Below are positions 8,943-18,737 of a stretch of DNA of 64,000 nucleotides, piece after piece (the stretch's first letter is position 1; every line of letters starts with the position of its first letter). Under the pieces are notes generated by a model. It was given only the letters and a program-made list of their open reading frames with translations. It did no database searches and was not told the origin of the DNA. Position numbers and translations under genes: made by a program. Where the stretch lies: the IMG/VR virus record IMGVR_UViG_3300021505_000001, positions 91,703 to 155,702 of that record. One strand, written 5' to 3'. This stretch comes from a virus.

Positions 8943-8982
8943 CCAAAAAGAATATTATTTCTAAAAAATAGGAGTGCTTGTT

Positions 8983-11900
8983 ATGGCTGAAAGCCGTGTT
9001 TTAACAAATATACCGTATACAACACATAATTATAGTAATTATGATATTGTTACTGAAGAAACAAGAGATATTGTTGATGTTCCTTATTTTCCAGCTCAGA
9101 ATTTAGTTGATGTTTCAAGGAAACTAAATCTCTATAATCCTATAGCTGATGTTTATGTTCCATTTATTGATGATTATGGACATGAGAGACTATTCGCTTT
9201 ACTGTTTAGAAAAGATGCTCGATATCTCTTTGTAGAATTTGCTGATAATGCCCGTTATTTAAGTTATGCTTTTTCGGGTAATTCTTTTCCGCAGGGTCGT
9301 GAAGATACTTCATATACTTATGATGGACATAATTTCTATCTGTTTGGTGGTTTTAGTGATGGTAGATGTATGAACGACATGTGGGAATATGATCTCAATT
9401 CAAATAGTTGGCGTATGGTCAATTTTTCAAATGTTGAAATTACAGCAAATGAAGCTCCTACAAGACGTAGAAAAGCAAGTATACTTAAAACACCTTCTAA
9501 ATTATATTTGTTTGGTGGTGAGACAGATGTTTTATCTATAAATACAGCTAATACAGATTCCTTTATAGTACCTTTAAATGATATTTGGGTATATGACTTT
9601 GATTATGAAACTTGGACAAATTTTGATAAAAATAGAGAAATCCCTCATCGTCCTGGAAATATCATTTACGCTGACAGTGCAGTTATTAAGATTATTGTCA
9701 AAGGAGGTATTAATGAAATAGGTATTAATGAACCAACAGCTATATGGACTATTGATATTGCTACAGATGATGTTACAAGTCAGGTATTTTCTCCACCATT
9801 TACACCATCATCAAATAATGTATGTCTGCTTGTTGACGGAAATTATTGTATATTAACTGATGGAGGAGATTTGTATAGATGGGATAATACAAATGGTTCC
9901 TTTCATCTTGAAAAAAGTAATGCTACTGCTGTAAATCCTATTACTAAACATTATTGGAAAATAAATATTATAGAAAAAGATTATGGTAATAATTCCACAA
10001 TGGGACATACTGATATTCAGATTGCTGAAGAATATCAATGGGATGATACACTTGTTTCTACTAGGGATATAAATCTTATTCCAAAAGGAGTTTCTATATC
10101 CTCTATAAATGTTGGTAATCTTCAAACATTCTTTTATGGAGGAATGATCGATAACCAACATTTTAATGAATCAACTTATATATATAATCACACAACAAGA
10201 AGTGTAGAAAAATTAGATTTTGTACCAGAAGAAAGACCAACTGAAAGAGTATTTTCATCATTTGCTTATGATAAGTTTCGTGGACGTGTATGGTTATTTG
10301 GTGGATTTGATGGTTCAAAATACTATAATGATTTATGGTATTTTGATCTGGGTTTAAAGAAATATTTTAAGGTACATGATCAACTTGAAAATACAGATGT
10401 GGATAATCCTAAATATCCTCAACCCCGATGGAAAGCAGGTATGGCTGTAGTAGCAGAAGATTATCTATATGTGATAGGTGGATATTCAGATGTTAGAGCT
10501 TTTAATGATTTTTGGATGTATCATATTCCAACTGGGGAATGGAAAAAAGAATATCCTGTAGATGATATTCCTTGGGGTTCTCAATATTTTATTTTTGAAT
10601 GGAGAGATAGGCTTTGGTTTTATAATGGACAAAAACTATATCGTTACTTTTATAAAATAAAACAATTTGTTGACCAACCATTTCTAATTCCAGATATATA
10701 CACAGATAATTCAACGAATCATAAAACGATTGTTGACGTAATTCAAAGTAAAGAATATCTTGACCCACCTATAGATGTTACTGTTACAAATGATGCTTTG
10801 TTTGTTCAGAATATTAGCAGTGGAAAAGGATATACTTTTCGTGTGGACTTAGAATCTCGTGTTCTTATGGATTTAAATTTTGATTTTGACTTTGATGAAA
10901 AAGTTTTATGGATGGATAGATACTATGGTGTAGGTGTTGGAAGTTTATCTGACTACTATATTAACGTTTCACTACTATATCCTCTTACAAAAAATCAAAT
11001 TCCAAATTCTTATTTCCATAGAGAAACAGATGAAATGCCTTTAAATGCTCTATGGTTTCAGGATTATTCAGTAGTATCCGGTGAAAATAAAGAATCCTAT
11101 ATGGATAATGCTGGTATTTTTAGAATACAAAAAGAAACAATTAAATTAGATAAAGCTGAACTTCTTGTTGATAGAGAAATATCTGTAGCTGGAACAAATG
11201 AATGGGTTCCAAATGTAAATTTTGATGACCCTGATGATGTTTGGAATGCAACTATAGACGTTATAACAAAACCAACATCTTATGTATATACACCATGGTT
11301 TTTATATCAAAAATATCTTCCACCTGGTTTTCCCTATAAGGGGGCACAAAAGGTTGTTTATAATAGTAGTGCCAAAAGGATATATATTATCTATAAAAAT
11401 GGTAATACAGTTAAATACAATCCATTTGATAATACTTTCTTTACATATTTTAGTAAAATATGGGAAGGCACTGCTATAGGATATAATGAAAAAATTAATA
11501 AAATATATGCTTTTGGTGGCTTAAAAAATGATAGAAAAGTATATATGCAATCAGGTGTAGAATGGAATCCAGTTGTAATAGGACAAAAGAATGGACAAGG
11601 TTTTTCTGCTGTAGGAACAAAAGAAGAACAAAGTCATTGTGGTTTAATGGAATTTGACCTTAATATGAATGAAATGAACCTTGGTAGTATTGAAGGTTAT
11701 TTAAGAGAAAAAAAGGTTGCATCTGTTGACTATTCAGTGACTAAAGAATATCTAACAGAAATTGTTAGACATTATATTGAAGGTTACTCTCAGAATATTA
11801 TTCCTAATTCATTAGATGATATTAAACAGAAAATTTATCAGGCAACACAACCAATAGTAGATGATTTATCTCAGTTTGATTTTGCTTTTGAAAATGGAAC

Positions 11901-14385
11901 CCGTCCTCTTTCAAAAGCTTATACACTTAGTACACAAATAGGTAGTAAACTTTATATATTTGGTGGGGGACAATGTTATACGGTAGAATGCACACCAGAA
12001 ATAGCTAATACTCCTTATTGGGTATGTAAACCTGGCGCATTACAAAATGAAGCTGCTGATGATCATGATGACTCAACACCACCACCTTATAATCCAGATG
12101 TGGAAGCACGTAGAGCTTATGAATTCGATATGGATACAAGAACTTGGAAAGAGTTAAGTTTATTACCTGAATGGTTATATGCTGGTACTGCTATTCCTAG
12201 TCCAGATAATAGATATATTTATCTTGTTGGAGGTTATACAGTAGAAGATTGTGGTTCTCCTTCTGATAAGATTTACGTTTATGATACTTATACTGATAGA
12301 TATTCAGAAATAAAAGGTATTCCTTCTACATATGCTGGAAGAGCCCTTCCTGTTCTGAAATGGATTGATGATGAACATTTAATGATTCAATTTGGATGTC
12401 GAACACATACTGTATGTGAATCAGGAGGCGGGTGTACATTCTGTCACCATGTCCATATTCCTATAAGAGATACTTGGATAATGGATACCAGAAACTTTTT
12501 ATTTTATAAAGCTTTTGAGGACATTTCAACTTTTACTGGGATGCTTGTAAAGGATTCTTTCTATGTTGGGGATGAAAGAGATGAAAGTAAAGTGTGGATA
12601 ATGAGTACATCCCCAATTGAAGATAATAATGGAAATCCAACTTTAATTGTATATGAGTGGAATCTTGTTAATGGAGATGTTGATGTCTTACCAGTAATCC
12701 CTTCAAATGAAATTATAAACGACTATAATATGTTTAGTTTCATGGATGATGAGAGTAAAGCTGATTCTCTTTTTGAAGATGGTGGAGGTACATCTACTAA
12801 AGATTTACTGATGTTCTCAGCATTAAAGAGTAATTTCCGTTTCCGTTATGCATGGAGTGAAGAATATGGAACTTACAATCATAAACATTTATTTATAGTG
12901 GGAGAAAGAGCAGAAAAATCAGGTATAGAATTTATAGAGGAGATAGCACGTGGACATAAAGAAGCTCATTTACGTTTTTGGTATGTTGATATGGAGGTTC
13001 CTGCTAATGGACGTGTAATGGTAAATGTTACTTATGAATATCCACTTCCAATATCACCTGTTTGTATAGCTTATGATGGAGATAAATACCTATATGTTAT
13101 TTACAATAAATACAATATATGGCGTTTAAATTTTAAAAAAGTTTTAGAAGATGTAAATGGAAATTGGTGGTATCAATTACCCCCATGTATGGATTGCAAT
13201 TTCTTGGGGGATGACAGAACAGATGATGCATGGCAGTCTTTCTTTACACCACCAAAATATCTCACTCTTGTATCTCAAGATGGAAAGTATGCTAGGATGG
13301 ATGCTGAAACCTTTACATGGTTTTTAGATAAGAAAGACCCTCCTGAGCCTCCACTTCCAAAAATGAAATTAAAGGCAGCATCCGGTGTTGATCAGAATGA
13401 AATTTATATGTATCAACTTGGTTCTATTGCTGGTAAAGTAATGAATGTTTATGAAAGGCAATGGGATAATTTCTATTTTGATATGACAATTACAAATGAT
13501 GTTGTCAAAAACTTTCAGGCTGTTATAGATAAAAATTTGTGGCCAACTATAATAAGACGTAGGAGATTATATACAATAAATTCTTTTGGGCATGTATTTT
13601 ATGCTTGGTTGCGAATAGAAGGTAAATTTGATGTTGAGTACCAATTAAATGATTTTTATCAAGGAGATGAAGTTCGGATTTATGGTGATTATGCATTTTT
13701 ACAACAGTGGGATAATGCCAAAGTATCTGTTTTTACTATAAATAATGGTTGGGTAGAAATTGACCAATCTAATCTTACTCCAATTACAAATGAAACAGGA
13801 TGGGATTGGGATAGTAATTTCATGAGGCGTTACCGGCGTGAATTTGTTGGTGCAACTGGAGATATACAAGTTCAATACTCTAAAGTTCCACCAAATTATC
13901 TTTCTGTTGATTTAGATAGTGCTATTGGTGATGTACCAATATCAAAAATAAGAGTATTCTTTCAAAATGACCCAAAACCATATAATTATATGTCTCATAT
14001 TAACAGAGTAGAACTAATAACTAATCAAGTTATTATGGCTGCTTATGATGACCCAAATTCAGCTTCCCCTTTAACAATCGTTCATATAGAACCTTTGTCA
14101 CCAGAGCAGGATTATAGTAATGAATTTGCAATTTATGTTAGAAATGATGGTTCTGATACAGCACGGGAAGTACAAACTTATGTAATGAATAATGAATGGG
14201 TTCAGTTTACTAAAGACCCAAATGATCAAACATCTTGGACAATACGTGATGAAAATCATCCGTTTTGGTTAGAAGATGAATTATTACCAGGAACAGTAAC
14301 ACGTTTCTATGTAAGAGCTGTTAATATTGATATGAGACCTCATCTTAAAGACTTGGTTGTTAAAGCTATTTATCCATTTAGCTAG
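8983..14385 (+). CDS. Giant Kelch-repeat virion protein, 1,800 aa
   Basis: I set the start at ATG 8983, 8 nt after AGGAG, rather than the upstream GTG at 8974, which overlaps that site. The protein carries Kelch-type blades with the G-G, Y and W signature: YLFGGFSDGRCMNDMWEYD (near residue 117), LYLFGGETD, VWLFGGFDGSKYYNDLWYFD, LYVIGGYSD, LYIFGGGQ and IYLVGGYTVED. At least two propellers are implied. A Cys/His cluster (CTFCHHVH) lies near residue 1150. The C-terminal ~100 residues look like an Ig-like domain. Its size, late promoter and neighbours suggest a tail or fibre protein for surface recognition; Kelch domains commonly bind proteins or glycans. Confidence 0.8.
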   Translation: MAESRVLTNIPYTTHNYSNYDIVTEETRDIVDVPYFPAQNLVDVSRKLNLYNPIADVYVPFIDDYGHERLFALLFRKDARYLFVEFADNARYLSYAFSGNSFPQGREDTSYTYDGHNFYLFGGFSDGRCMNDMWEYDLNSNSWRMVNFSNVEITANEAPTRRRKASILKTPSKLYLFGGETDVLSINTANTDSFIVPLNDIWVYDFDYETWTNFDKNREIPHRPGNIIYADSAVIKIIVKGGINEIGINEPTAIWTIDIATDDVTSQVFSPPFTPSSNNVCLLVDGNYCILTDGGDLYRWDNTNGSFHLEKSNATAVNPITKHYWKINIIEKDYGNNSTMGHTDIQIAEEYQWDDTLVSTRDINLIPKGVSISSINVGNLQTFFYGGMIDNQHFNESTYIYNHTTRSVEKLDFVPEERPTERVFSSFAYDKFRGRVWLFGGFDGSKYYNDLWYFDLGLKKYFKVHDQLENTDVDNPKYPQPRWKAGMAVVAEDYLYVIGGYSDVRAFNDFWMYHIPTGEWKKEYPVDDIPWGSQYFIFEWRDRLWFYNGQKLYRYFYKIKQFVDQPFLIPDIYTDNSTNHKTIVDVIQSKEYLDPPIDVTVTNDALFVQNISSGKGYTFRVDLESRVLMDLNFDFDFDEKVLWMDRYYGVGVGSLSDYYINVSLLYPLTKNQIPNSYFHRETDEMPLNALWFQDYSVVSGENKESYMDNAGIFRIQKETIKLDKAELLVDREISVAGTNEWVPNVNFDDPDDVWNATIDVITKPTSYVYTPWFLYQKYLPPGFPYKGAQKVVYNSSAKRIYIIYKNGNTVKYNPFDNTFFTYFSKIWEGTAIGYNEKINKIYAFGGLKNDRKVYMQSGVEWNPVVIGQKNGQGFSAVGTKEEQSHCGLMEFDLNMNEMNLGSIEGYLREKKVASVDYSVTKEYLTEIVRHYIEGYSQNIIPNSLDDIKQKIYQATQPIVDDLSQFDFAFENGTRPLSKAYTLSTQIGSKLYIFGGGQCYTVECTPEIANTPYWVCKPGALQNEAADDHDDSTPPPYNPDVEARRAYEFDMDTRTWKELSLLPEWLYAGTAIPSPDNRYIYLVGGYTVEDCGSPSDKIYVYDTYTDRYSEIKGIPSTYAGRALPVLKWIDDEHLMIQFGCRTHTVCESGGGCTFCHHVHIPIRDTWIMDTRNFLFYKAFEDISTFTGMLVKDSFYVGDERDESKVWIMSTSPIEDNNGNPTLIVYEWNLVNGDVDVLPVIPSNEIINDYNMFSFMDDESKADSLFEDGGGTSTKDLLMFSALKSNFRFRYAWSEEYGTYNHKHLFIVGERAEKSGIEFIEEIARGHKEAHLRFWYVDMEVPANGRVMVNVTYEYPLPISPVCIAYDGDKYLYVIYNKYNIWRLNFKKVLEDVNGNWWYQLPPCMDCNFLGDDRTDDAWQSFFTPPKYLTLVSQDGKYARMDAETFTWFLDKKDPPEPPLPKMKLKAASGVDQNEIYMYQLGSIAGKVMNVYERQWDNFYFDMTITNDVVKNFQAVIDKNLWPTIIRRRRLYTINSFGHVFYAWLRIEGKFDVEYQLNDFYQGDEVRIYGDYAFLQQWDNAKVSVFTINNGWVEIDQSNLTPITNETGWDWDSNFMRRYRREFVGATGDIQVQYSKVPPNYLSVDLDSAIGDVPISKIRVFFQNDPKPYNYMSHINRVELITNQVIMAAYDDPNSASPLTIVHIEPLSPEQDYSNEFAIYVRNDGSDTAREVQTYVMNNEWVQFTKDPNDQTSWTIRDENHPFWLEDELLPGTVTRFYVRAVNIDMRPHLKDLVVKAIYPFS

Positions 14386-14398
14386 GGATGATTAACTG

Positions 14399-15622
14399 AT
14401 GCTATTTACAGACTCATCTGAAAAAAGATGTTTTACATTTTCGGATTCTCCAAGGTCTAATCGCTACATTACCTTGAAGTACTTCACGTATTGTGACAAA
14501 GAAATTTATGTAAAATATCAACTTGTTCTTAATTCTGAAAGAAGATGTTTATGTAATGGCTCATTACAAGTAACTTACAGAAAGTGTTTTATACCTGATG
14601 TTATTTTAACTAAAGATACAAATAGATATTGTATAAGTGGTTGGGGTGAAGCAAATAGTGCTGAAAGGAAATGTTTTTATATTCCTAACTATAATTGGAT
14701 TTTAACAACCCCAACCGTTTATCTTACACTTATTTATTATTCTGAAAAGAGTTCTATATGTTGTACTGATCCAATAAGTATTAGAACAGTTATCCTTCAT
14801 TATACTATCTATAGTGATAGGTATAGTGTAGTACAAAGAATAAACAAAACTCTTATTGATTCTCCTCAAGTCTCTCTTGCTATACGTTTCTTTAGTGATA
14901 AACAACTTTTTTGTGAGGCACAACTTAAATACACCCAAAGATTTACTTTATTAACATATACTACTTCTTCTGAAAAAGAAGTGTTAGCAATGCGTTTTAA
15001 TCAAACTACTTTATATACACCTACTGTTCAAACTACTATTTTTGATTATTTAACCGAAAGAAAATGTGTAACAAAAAGTGAATATACTTTAACAGAACGC
15101 ATTTGCTTAATAATGACAGCATATTTTACAGAGAGAAACATTGGATTTAGAATGGGTGTACATTCTGAAAGATATTGTTGTAGTATTATTCCAAAGAGTA
15201 CTCATTTACATTCATTTATAATTACTCCATCAAGACTTGAATACAGTGAAAAGTGGGGGTTCTGTATTGGAACTAAGTATTTAACAGAAAGACAAGTTTT
15301 TTATGAAATGAGAAAGCTTTTTGTAACAAAAACACCCACTTCTTCAACAGATTCTCATTTTATAACTTCAGATAAAGATGATTCACAAACAACTATCTAT
15401 CTAACAAATGAGAGAAGTATTTCCTTACATGGAAATGTTGAAAGAACAGAACTACAATCTAAAATTGATAGAAATATCTATGTTATTGGAATTAAAGATA
15501 AAGAAGTTACAATAGCTGGTACTGATGATAAGGGAGCTAAAATTGTATTTAAAGATAATGAACAGAAAGAAAAAAAATTAATATATACAGCTCCTGCTAC
15601 AATTGATATAAATTTTATTTAA
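14399..15622 (+). CDS. Cys-rich SER-repeat virion protein, 407 aa
   Basis: The protein consists of some 14 short repeats spaced about 20-30 residues, each with S/T-E/D-R/K followed by hydrophobic or Cys residues: SEKRCF, SERRCL, AERKCF, SEKSSI, SDKQLF, SEKEVL, TERKCV, TERICL, TERNIG, SERYCC, SEKWGF, TERQVF and NERSIS. It has about 15 cysteines, unusual for a cytoplasmically assembled virion protein. It follows the Kelch gene by 13 bp and precedes two small structural genes. The 37310 protein has the same motif style. A repetitive beta-structure in a tail or fibre is likely; function unknown. Confidence 0.75.
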   Translation: MLFTDSSEKRCFTFSDSPRSNRYITLKYFTYCDKEIYVKYQLVLNSERRCLCNGSLQVTYRKCFIPDVILTKDTNRYCISGWGEANSAERKCFYIPNYNWILTTPTVYLTLIYYSEKSSICCTDPISIRTVILHYTIYSDRYSVVQRINKTLIDSPQVSLAIRFFSDKQLFCEAQLKYTQRFTLLTYTTSSEKEVLAMRFNQTTLYTPTVQTTIFDYLTERKCVTKSEYTLTERICLIMTAYFTERNIGFRMGVHSERYCCSIIPKSTHLHSFIITPSRLEYSEKWGFCIGTKYLTERQVFYEMRKLFVTKTPTSSTDSHFITSDKDDSQTTIYLTNERSISLHGNVERTELQSKIDRNIYVIGIKDKEVTIAGTDDKGAKIVFKDNEQKEKKLIYTAPATIDINFI

Positions 15623-15634
15623 AAGGAGATTGAA

Positions 15635-15853
15635 ATGGCTGTTAATGTTTCAATAAATGGAAAATCTTGGGGAGACTTGATGTTAGATGTATCTGATACA
15701 CGTAATCAAGTTGAAGTTTATCAAAAAACAAATGAAGGAAAATTTTCCACATTTGAGGAATCTTTAGGTGGGGATATAGGTATTAGTAAAGAAGGAAAAC
15801 AACCATTTATAGGTTCTTCTTCTGCTTTTTCTTTGGAAAGTTATTTAAACTAA
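15635..15853 (+). CDS. Small hypothetical virion-operon protein, 72 aa
   Basis: AAAAGGAG lies 6 nt upstream and the gene follows the SER-repeat gene by 12 bp. The protein is polar and Gly/Ser-rich, with VSINGKSWGDLMLDVSDTRN at the N-terminus and an E-S-L-G-G-D region. It contains no cysteine or membrane segment. Probably a small structural or chaperone protein; no family is recognised. Confidence 0.7.
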   Translation: MAVNVSINGKSWGDLMLDVSDTRNQVEVYQKTNEGKFSTFEESLGGDIGISKEGKQPFIGSSSAFSLESYLN

Positions 15854-15882
15854 AACATTAAAATTCTAACCTGTAAAACATT
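15851..15882 (+). promoter_or_regulatory. Tandem late-type elements
   Basis: TAAAACATT occurs at 15851-15859 and again at 15874-15882, both pointing at the 15932 gene. It is the only tandem pair seen, which suggests strong expression of that gene. Confidence 0.6.
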
Positions 15883-15931
15883 ATATAATAAAAAGCTAAC
15901 GCTTTAAAATTTCTAAAAAGGAGAAAAGTCT

Positions 15932-16498
15932 ATGGCTATTACATTTGATTGGAAAGGACATGATGGTACAGGTTGGAATTTTACCGTAGGAACTACAAAT
16001 GTTATAGGTTTCTATGGACCTGGTGGATATGGTTCACCAATCCAGGTTGGTCAATATAATGATAGTATGCACATTAGAACATCAACTTCTGATGATACTG
16101 ATGCTTGTGCCCCACCACATATGACAAATCTTAAATATACTTCTGATACAGAGGTTTCTATAGCTGGTGGCGCTCCTGTTGCTCTTACATCAGTTGTTAA
16201 TGAAAATTGCATACGTATTGGAGTTAATTCTGATACAAATATAGCTATAATTGGTTCACGTTTATATGCTTATGATGGAACTAATGTAGATAATCCACCT
16301 GCAAATTTACTTTTTAAAGCTTTTAAATTAGGAGATACAACTTGGTCTCAACCACATGGAAGAACAAATGCTTTAGATTGTGGTACATCAACAACACCTG
16401 CTACAGATCATTATTTTTATATTGGAATGAGTCTTAGCCCTACTGCCACCGGTGCTTCGACATTGTTTGTTACACGCTTTGAGGTAGATGTTCAATAA
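15932..16498 (+). CDS. Likely abundant small virion protein, 188 aa
   Basis: Two tandem late-type elements, a strong AAAAGGAG site and a downstream hairpin make this a compact monocistronic unit of the kind used for abundant phage proteins. The protein is Gly/Thr/Ser-rich and predicted all-beta (MAITFDWKGHDGTGWNFTVG at the start, FVTRFEVDVQ at the end), with few Lys. It could be a capsid decoration, tail tube or head fibre protein. I do not recognise the family, so the functional label rests on context. Confidence 0.75.
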   Translation: MAITFDWKGHDGTGWNFTVGTTNVIGFYGPGGYGSPIQVGQYNDSMHIRTSTSDDTDACAPPHMTNLKYTSDTEVSIAGGAPVALTSVVNENCIRIGVNSDTNIAIIGSRLYAYDGTNVDNPPANLLFKAFKLGDTTWSQPHGRTNALDCGTSTTPATDHYFYIGMSLSPTATGASTLFVTRFEVDVQ

Positions 16499-16546
16499 TG
16501 TGTGTAACTTTTTGTTTTTACTAATAAAATTTATAACTCTTTAAAA

Positions 16547-16575
16547 TTGACAAAAATCCCCTTTATTGTTATAAT
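16547..16575 (+). promoter_or_regulatory. Consensus sigma70 promoter inside a hairpin
   Basis: TTGACA (16547-16552) and TATAAT (16570-16575) are both perfect and are separated by exactly 17 bp. The expected start of transcription is about 16582, the first base of the right hairpin arm, so this transcript would lack the left arm and leave the endonuclease ribosome site free. Confidence 0.75.
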
Positions 16576-16600
16576 TGATTAAACAATAAAGGGGATTTTT
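16552..16600 (+). terminator. Terminator hairpin that also covers the endonuclease ribosome site
   Basis: A perfect 19-bp stem (16552-16570 with 16582-16600, 11-nt loop) ends in a T run that touches the ATG at 16602. It can terminate the 15932 transcript. In read-through RNA the AAAGGGG ribosome site in the right arm would be paired with CCCCUUU in the left arm. Confidence 0.8.
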
Positions 16601-16601
16601 T

Positions 16602-18434
16602 ATGTTAACTGTAGATGAAACCACTAAAAAATTAAAAGAGTTACTTAAAACAACTCATCCAATGCAGATAGCTTCTAAGCTCAGACTTGGAAAAGCTTAT
16701 AGAAATATTTATGAAAGTCTAATTAAACACACATCATTTTTAGATTCCTATAATCCAACTATTACAGAAAGAATATATTGTTTACTGAATGAAATATATA
16801 GTAGACCAAAATGTGAAACTTGTGGAAAAACGGTTAAATTTCATTCTCTTACTGAAGGATATCCCAAATATTGTTCAAACCGTTGTGTAGGAAAGTCAAA
16901 AAATCGTATTAAAAAACAACAAAAAACCTGTCTAAAAAAATATGGGGACATATCTCCTCTCAGTAAAAAATCTTCATGTTACAATAGAGTGAAAGAGGGT
17001 GTTATTAAAAAATATGGTGTTGATAATGTTCAAAAAGTAAAAGAAATACAAGAGAAGAGAAAACAAACATGTCAAGAAAGATATGGTGTTTCGCATCCAA
17101 TGCAGTGCCATAATATATCTACAAAATATGCTTCAACACTTAAAGTATCTTTATTGAAAAAATATGGTGTTGATAATGTAGCTAAACTTCCTCATATACA
17201 AACCAAAATCTCTAAAACACATAAATCTGAAAAAACAAAAGTAAAAATAAGACAAACCTTAAAAAAGAAATATGGTTTGGATGTCTGTAATGTTAGTCAA
17301 ATCCCTGCCGTTAAGAAAAAGATTAGAATTACAATGGCAGAAAAATATGGTGGTTGGAAGAATCAAGAACACATTAAAAATTTTGAAAAATACAATGATA
17401 GTAGTTTTTGGAATAAAGAATTTGTTTTATCAAACAGGACACTCGATGTTGCTGGAGCGTGCCAATTCTTTGGAGTGAGCGATCAAACTATTAAACATCA
17501 TGCTACAGAGATTTTAAGATTAAATATTAACCTACCCCGAAATAGCTCAAAAATTAAACAAGAAATAGCTTTATTCGTTAAACAATTACTTGGTAAACAA
17601 GAAGTCTTTTGTAATACTAGAAAAGTGATACCACCATTTGAAATAGATGTTTATGTTCCATCTAAACATCTTGCTATTGAGTTAGATGGTGTTTATTGGC
17701 ATTCAATTGGTAAGTATCCATGGAATAACTTGGCTAATGAGTATTATGAAAAAAACAGATTAGTTAGAAAATTTGAAAAAATAAAGGAAAAAGGATTAAA
17801 TCTTTTAAATTTCAGAGATATTGAATGGATTCACAAACAACAAATCTGTAAAAGTATGATTAAAAGCAAATTAAGTCTTATAGATAGAAAAATATCTGCC
17901 AGAAAGTGTGAATTAGTTGAATTATCTACTGATAAAACAAATTCATTTTTGAATCAAAATCATTTACAAGGAAGTGTTCCTGGTGGTAAAATTAGATTAA
18001 GTTTGATGTCTAATAACGAAATTGTTTGTGTAGCAACATTTGGGAAGTGGAGATTTGGAAAAAATAGTTGGGAATTACTTAGATTTTCCAATAAAATTGA
18101 TACTGTTGTTGTAGGAGGAATTTCTAAAATAATCAAACATTTTCTTAAAAGTTATAAAACAAATAAACTTATATCATATGCTAATAAACGTTGGTCTAAT
18201 GGAAATGTTTATAGAAAGATAGGATTTGAATTTATAAGGGATACAGGATTGGGTTATTGTTATGTTCATCCTTCTACAAAACAATTGATTTCAAGACAAA
18301 CTTTTCAGAAACATAAACTATACAGTTTATTAGGGGATAAATTTGATAAGAATAAAACAGAAAAGCAAAATATGATTAATGCAGGATATAGAGTTCTATA
18401 TGAACCTGGAAATTTGCTTTTTCAAATTAAATAG
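16602..18434 (+). CDS. Homing endonuclease, EDxHD/Vsr-like type, 610 aa
   Basis: This is a free-standing homing endonuclease that would cut phage alleles lacking it. In order it has: a zinc motif C-x2-C-x17-C-x3-C (near residues 69-93, CETCGK then YCSNRC); several K/R-Y-G helical repeats (KKYGVDNV, RYGVSHPM, KYGVDNVA, KKYGLDVC) of the kind that bind DNA; and a PD-(D/E)XK-like core near residues 345-370 (FEIDVYVPSKHLAIELDG then VYWHS). A C-terminal domain from about 450 carries NHLQGS, RWSNGNVY and AGYRVLYEPGNL. A homologue lies at 28229. It sits just after an abundant virion gene and has its own sigma70 promoter. Confidence 0.85.
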   Translation: MLTVDETTKKLKELLKTTHPMQIASKLRLGKAYRNIYESLIKHTSFLDSYNPTITERIYCLLNEIYSRPKCETCGKTVKFHSLTEGYPKYCSNRCVGKSKNRIKKQQKTCLKKYGDISPLSKKSSCYNRVKEGVIKKYGVDNVQKVKEIQEKRKQTCQERYGVSHPMQCHNISTKYASTLKVSLLKKYGVDNVAKLPHIQTKISKTHKSEKTKVKIRQTLKKKYGLDVCNVSQIPAVKKKIRITMAEKYGGWKNQEHIKNFEKYNDSSFWNKEFVLSNRTLDVAGACQFFGVSDQTIKHHATEILRLNINLPRNSSKIKQEIALFVKQLLGKQEVFCNTRKVIPPFEIDVYVPSKHLAIELDGVYWHSIGKYPWNNLANEYYEKNRLVRKFEKIKEKGLNLLNFRDIEWIHKQQICKSMIKSKLSLIDRKISARKCELVELSTDKTNSFLNQNHLQGSVPGGKIRLSLMSNNEIVCVATFGKWRFGKNSWELLRFSNKIDTVVVGGISKIIKHFLKSYKTNKLISYANKRWSNGNVYRKIGFEFIRDTGLGYCYVHPSTKQLISRQTFQKHKLYSLLGDKFDKNKTEKQNMINAGYRVLYEPGNLLFQIK

Positions 18435-18737
18435 GTAACTTATAAACTTAAACAAAGGTAACAAATATGAAATGCAAAAATGGATATAAACATGATAAAT
18501 CAAAATTTAACACAAGAAAATGGCTTAAACGATATTTTGAAAAAAGAACTACCAGAAAATTTAAAGGGAGTTTAAAAAAATTATTAAATGAAGAGTAACA
18601 TATAATTATTTCTTTAACCTAAAACATTATTGTAATAGCTTTGCGCACCTACCTTCTTTCTTTCCTAAAAAAAGCCCTACTGATTCGCCTTGTCAGTAGG
18701 GCCTTTCCTTTTGTGATGCCTTTAAGAATCAAGTGAA
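18435..18737. other. Intergenic region with two possible tiny ORFs and an orphan late-type element
   Basis: Two overlapping short plus-strand ORFs follow the endonuclease: 18467-18565 (32 aa, very basic, AAAGG site upstream) and 18492-18575 (27 aa, acidic, weak site). Neither can be supported further. A plus-strand TAAAACATT (18620-18628) points at no gene, only at the hairpin at 18674-18702. A short RNA is possible. Confidence 0.4.
18667..18702 (-). terminator. Intrinsic terminator for the 18738 gene
   Basis: A 10-bp stem, GCCCTACTGA (18674-18683) with TCAGTAGGGC (18693-18702), has a 9-nt loop. On the minus strand it is followed by seven T residues (complement of 18667-18673), 36 bp past the gene's stop. 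Confidence 0.8.
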
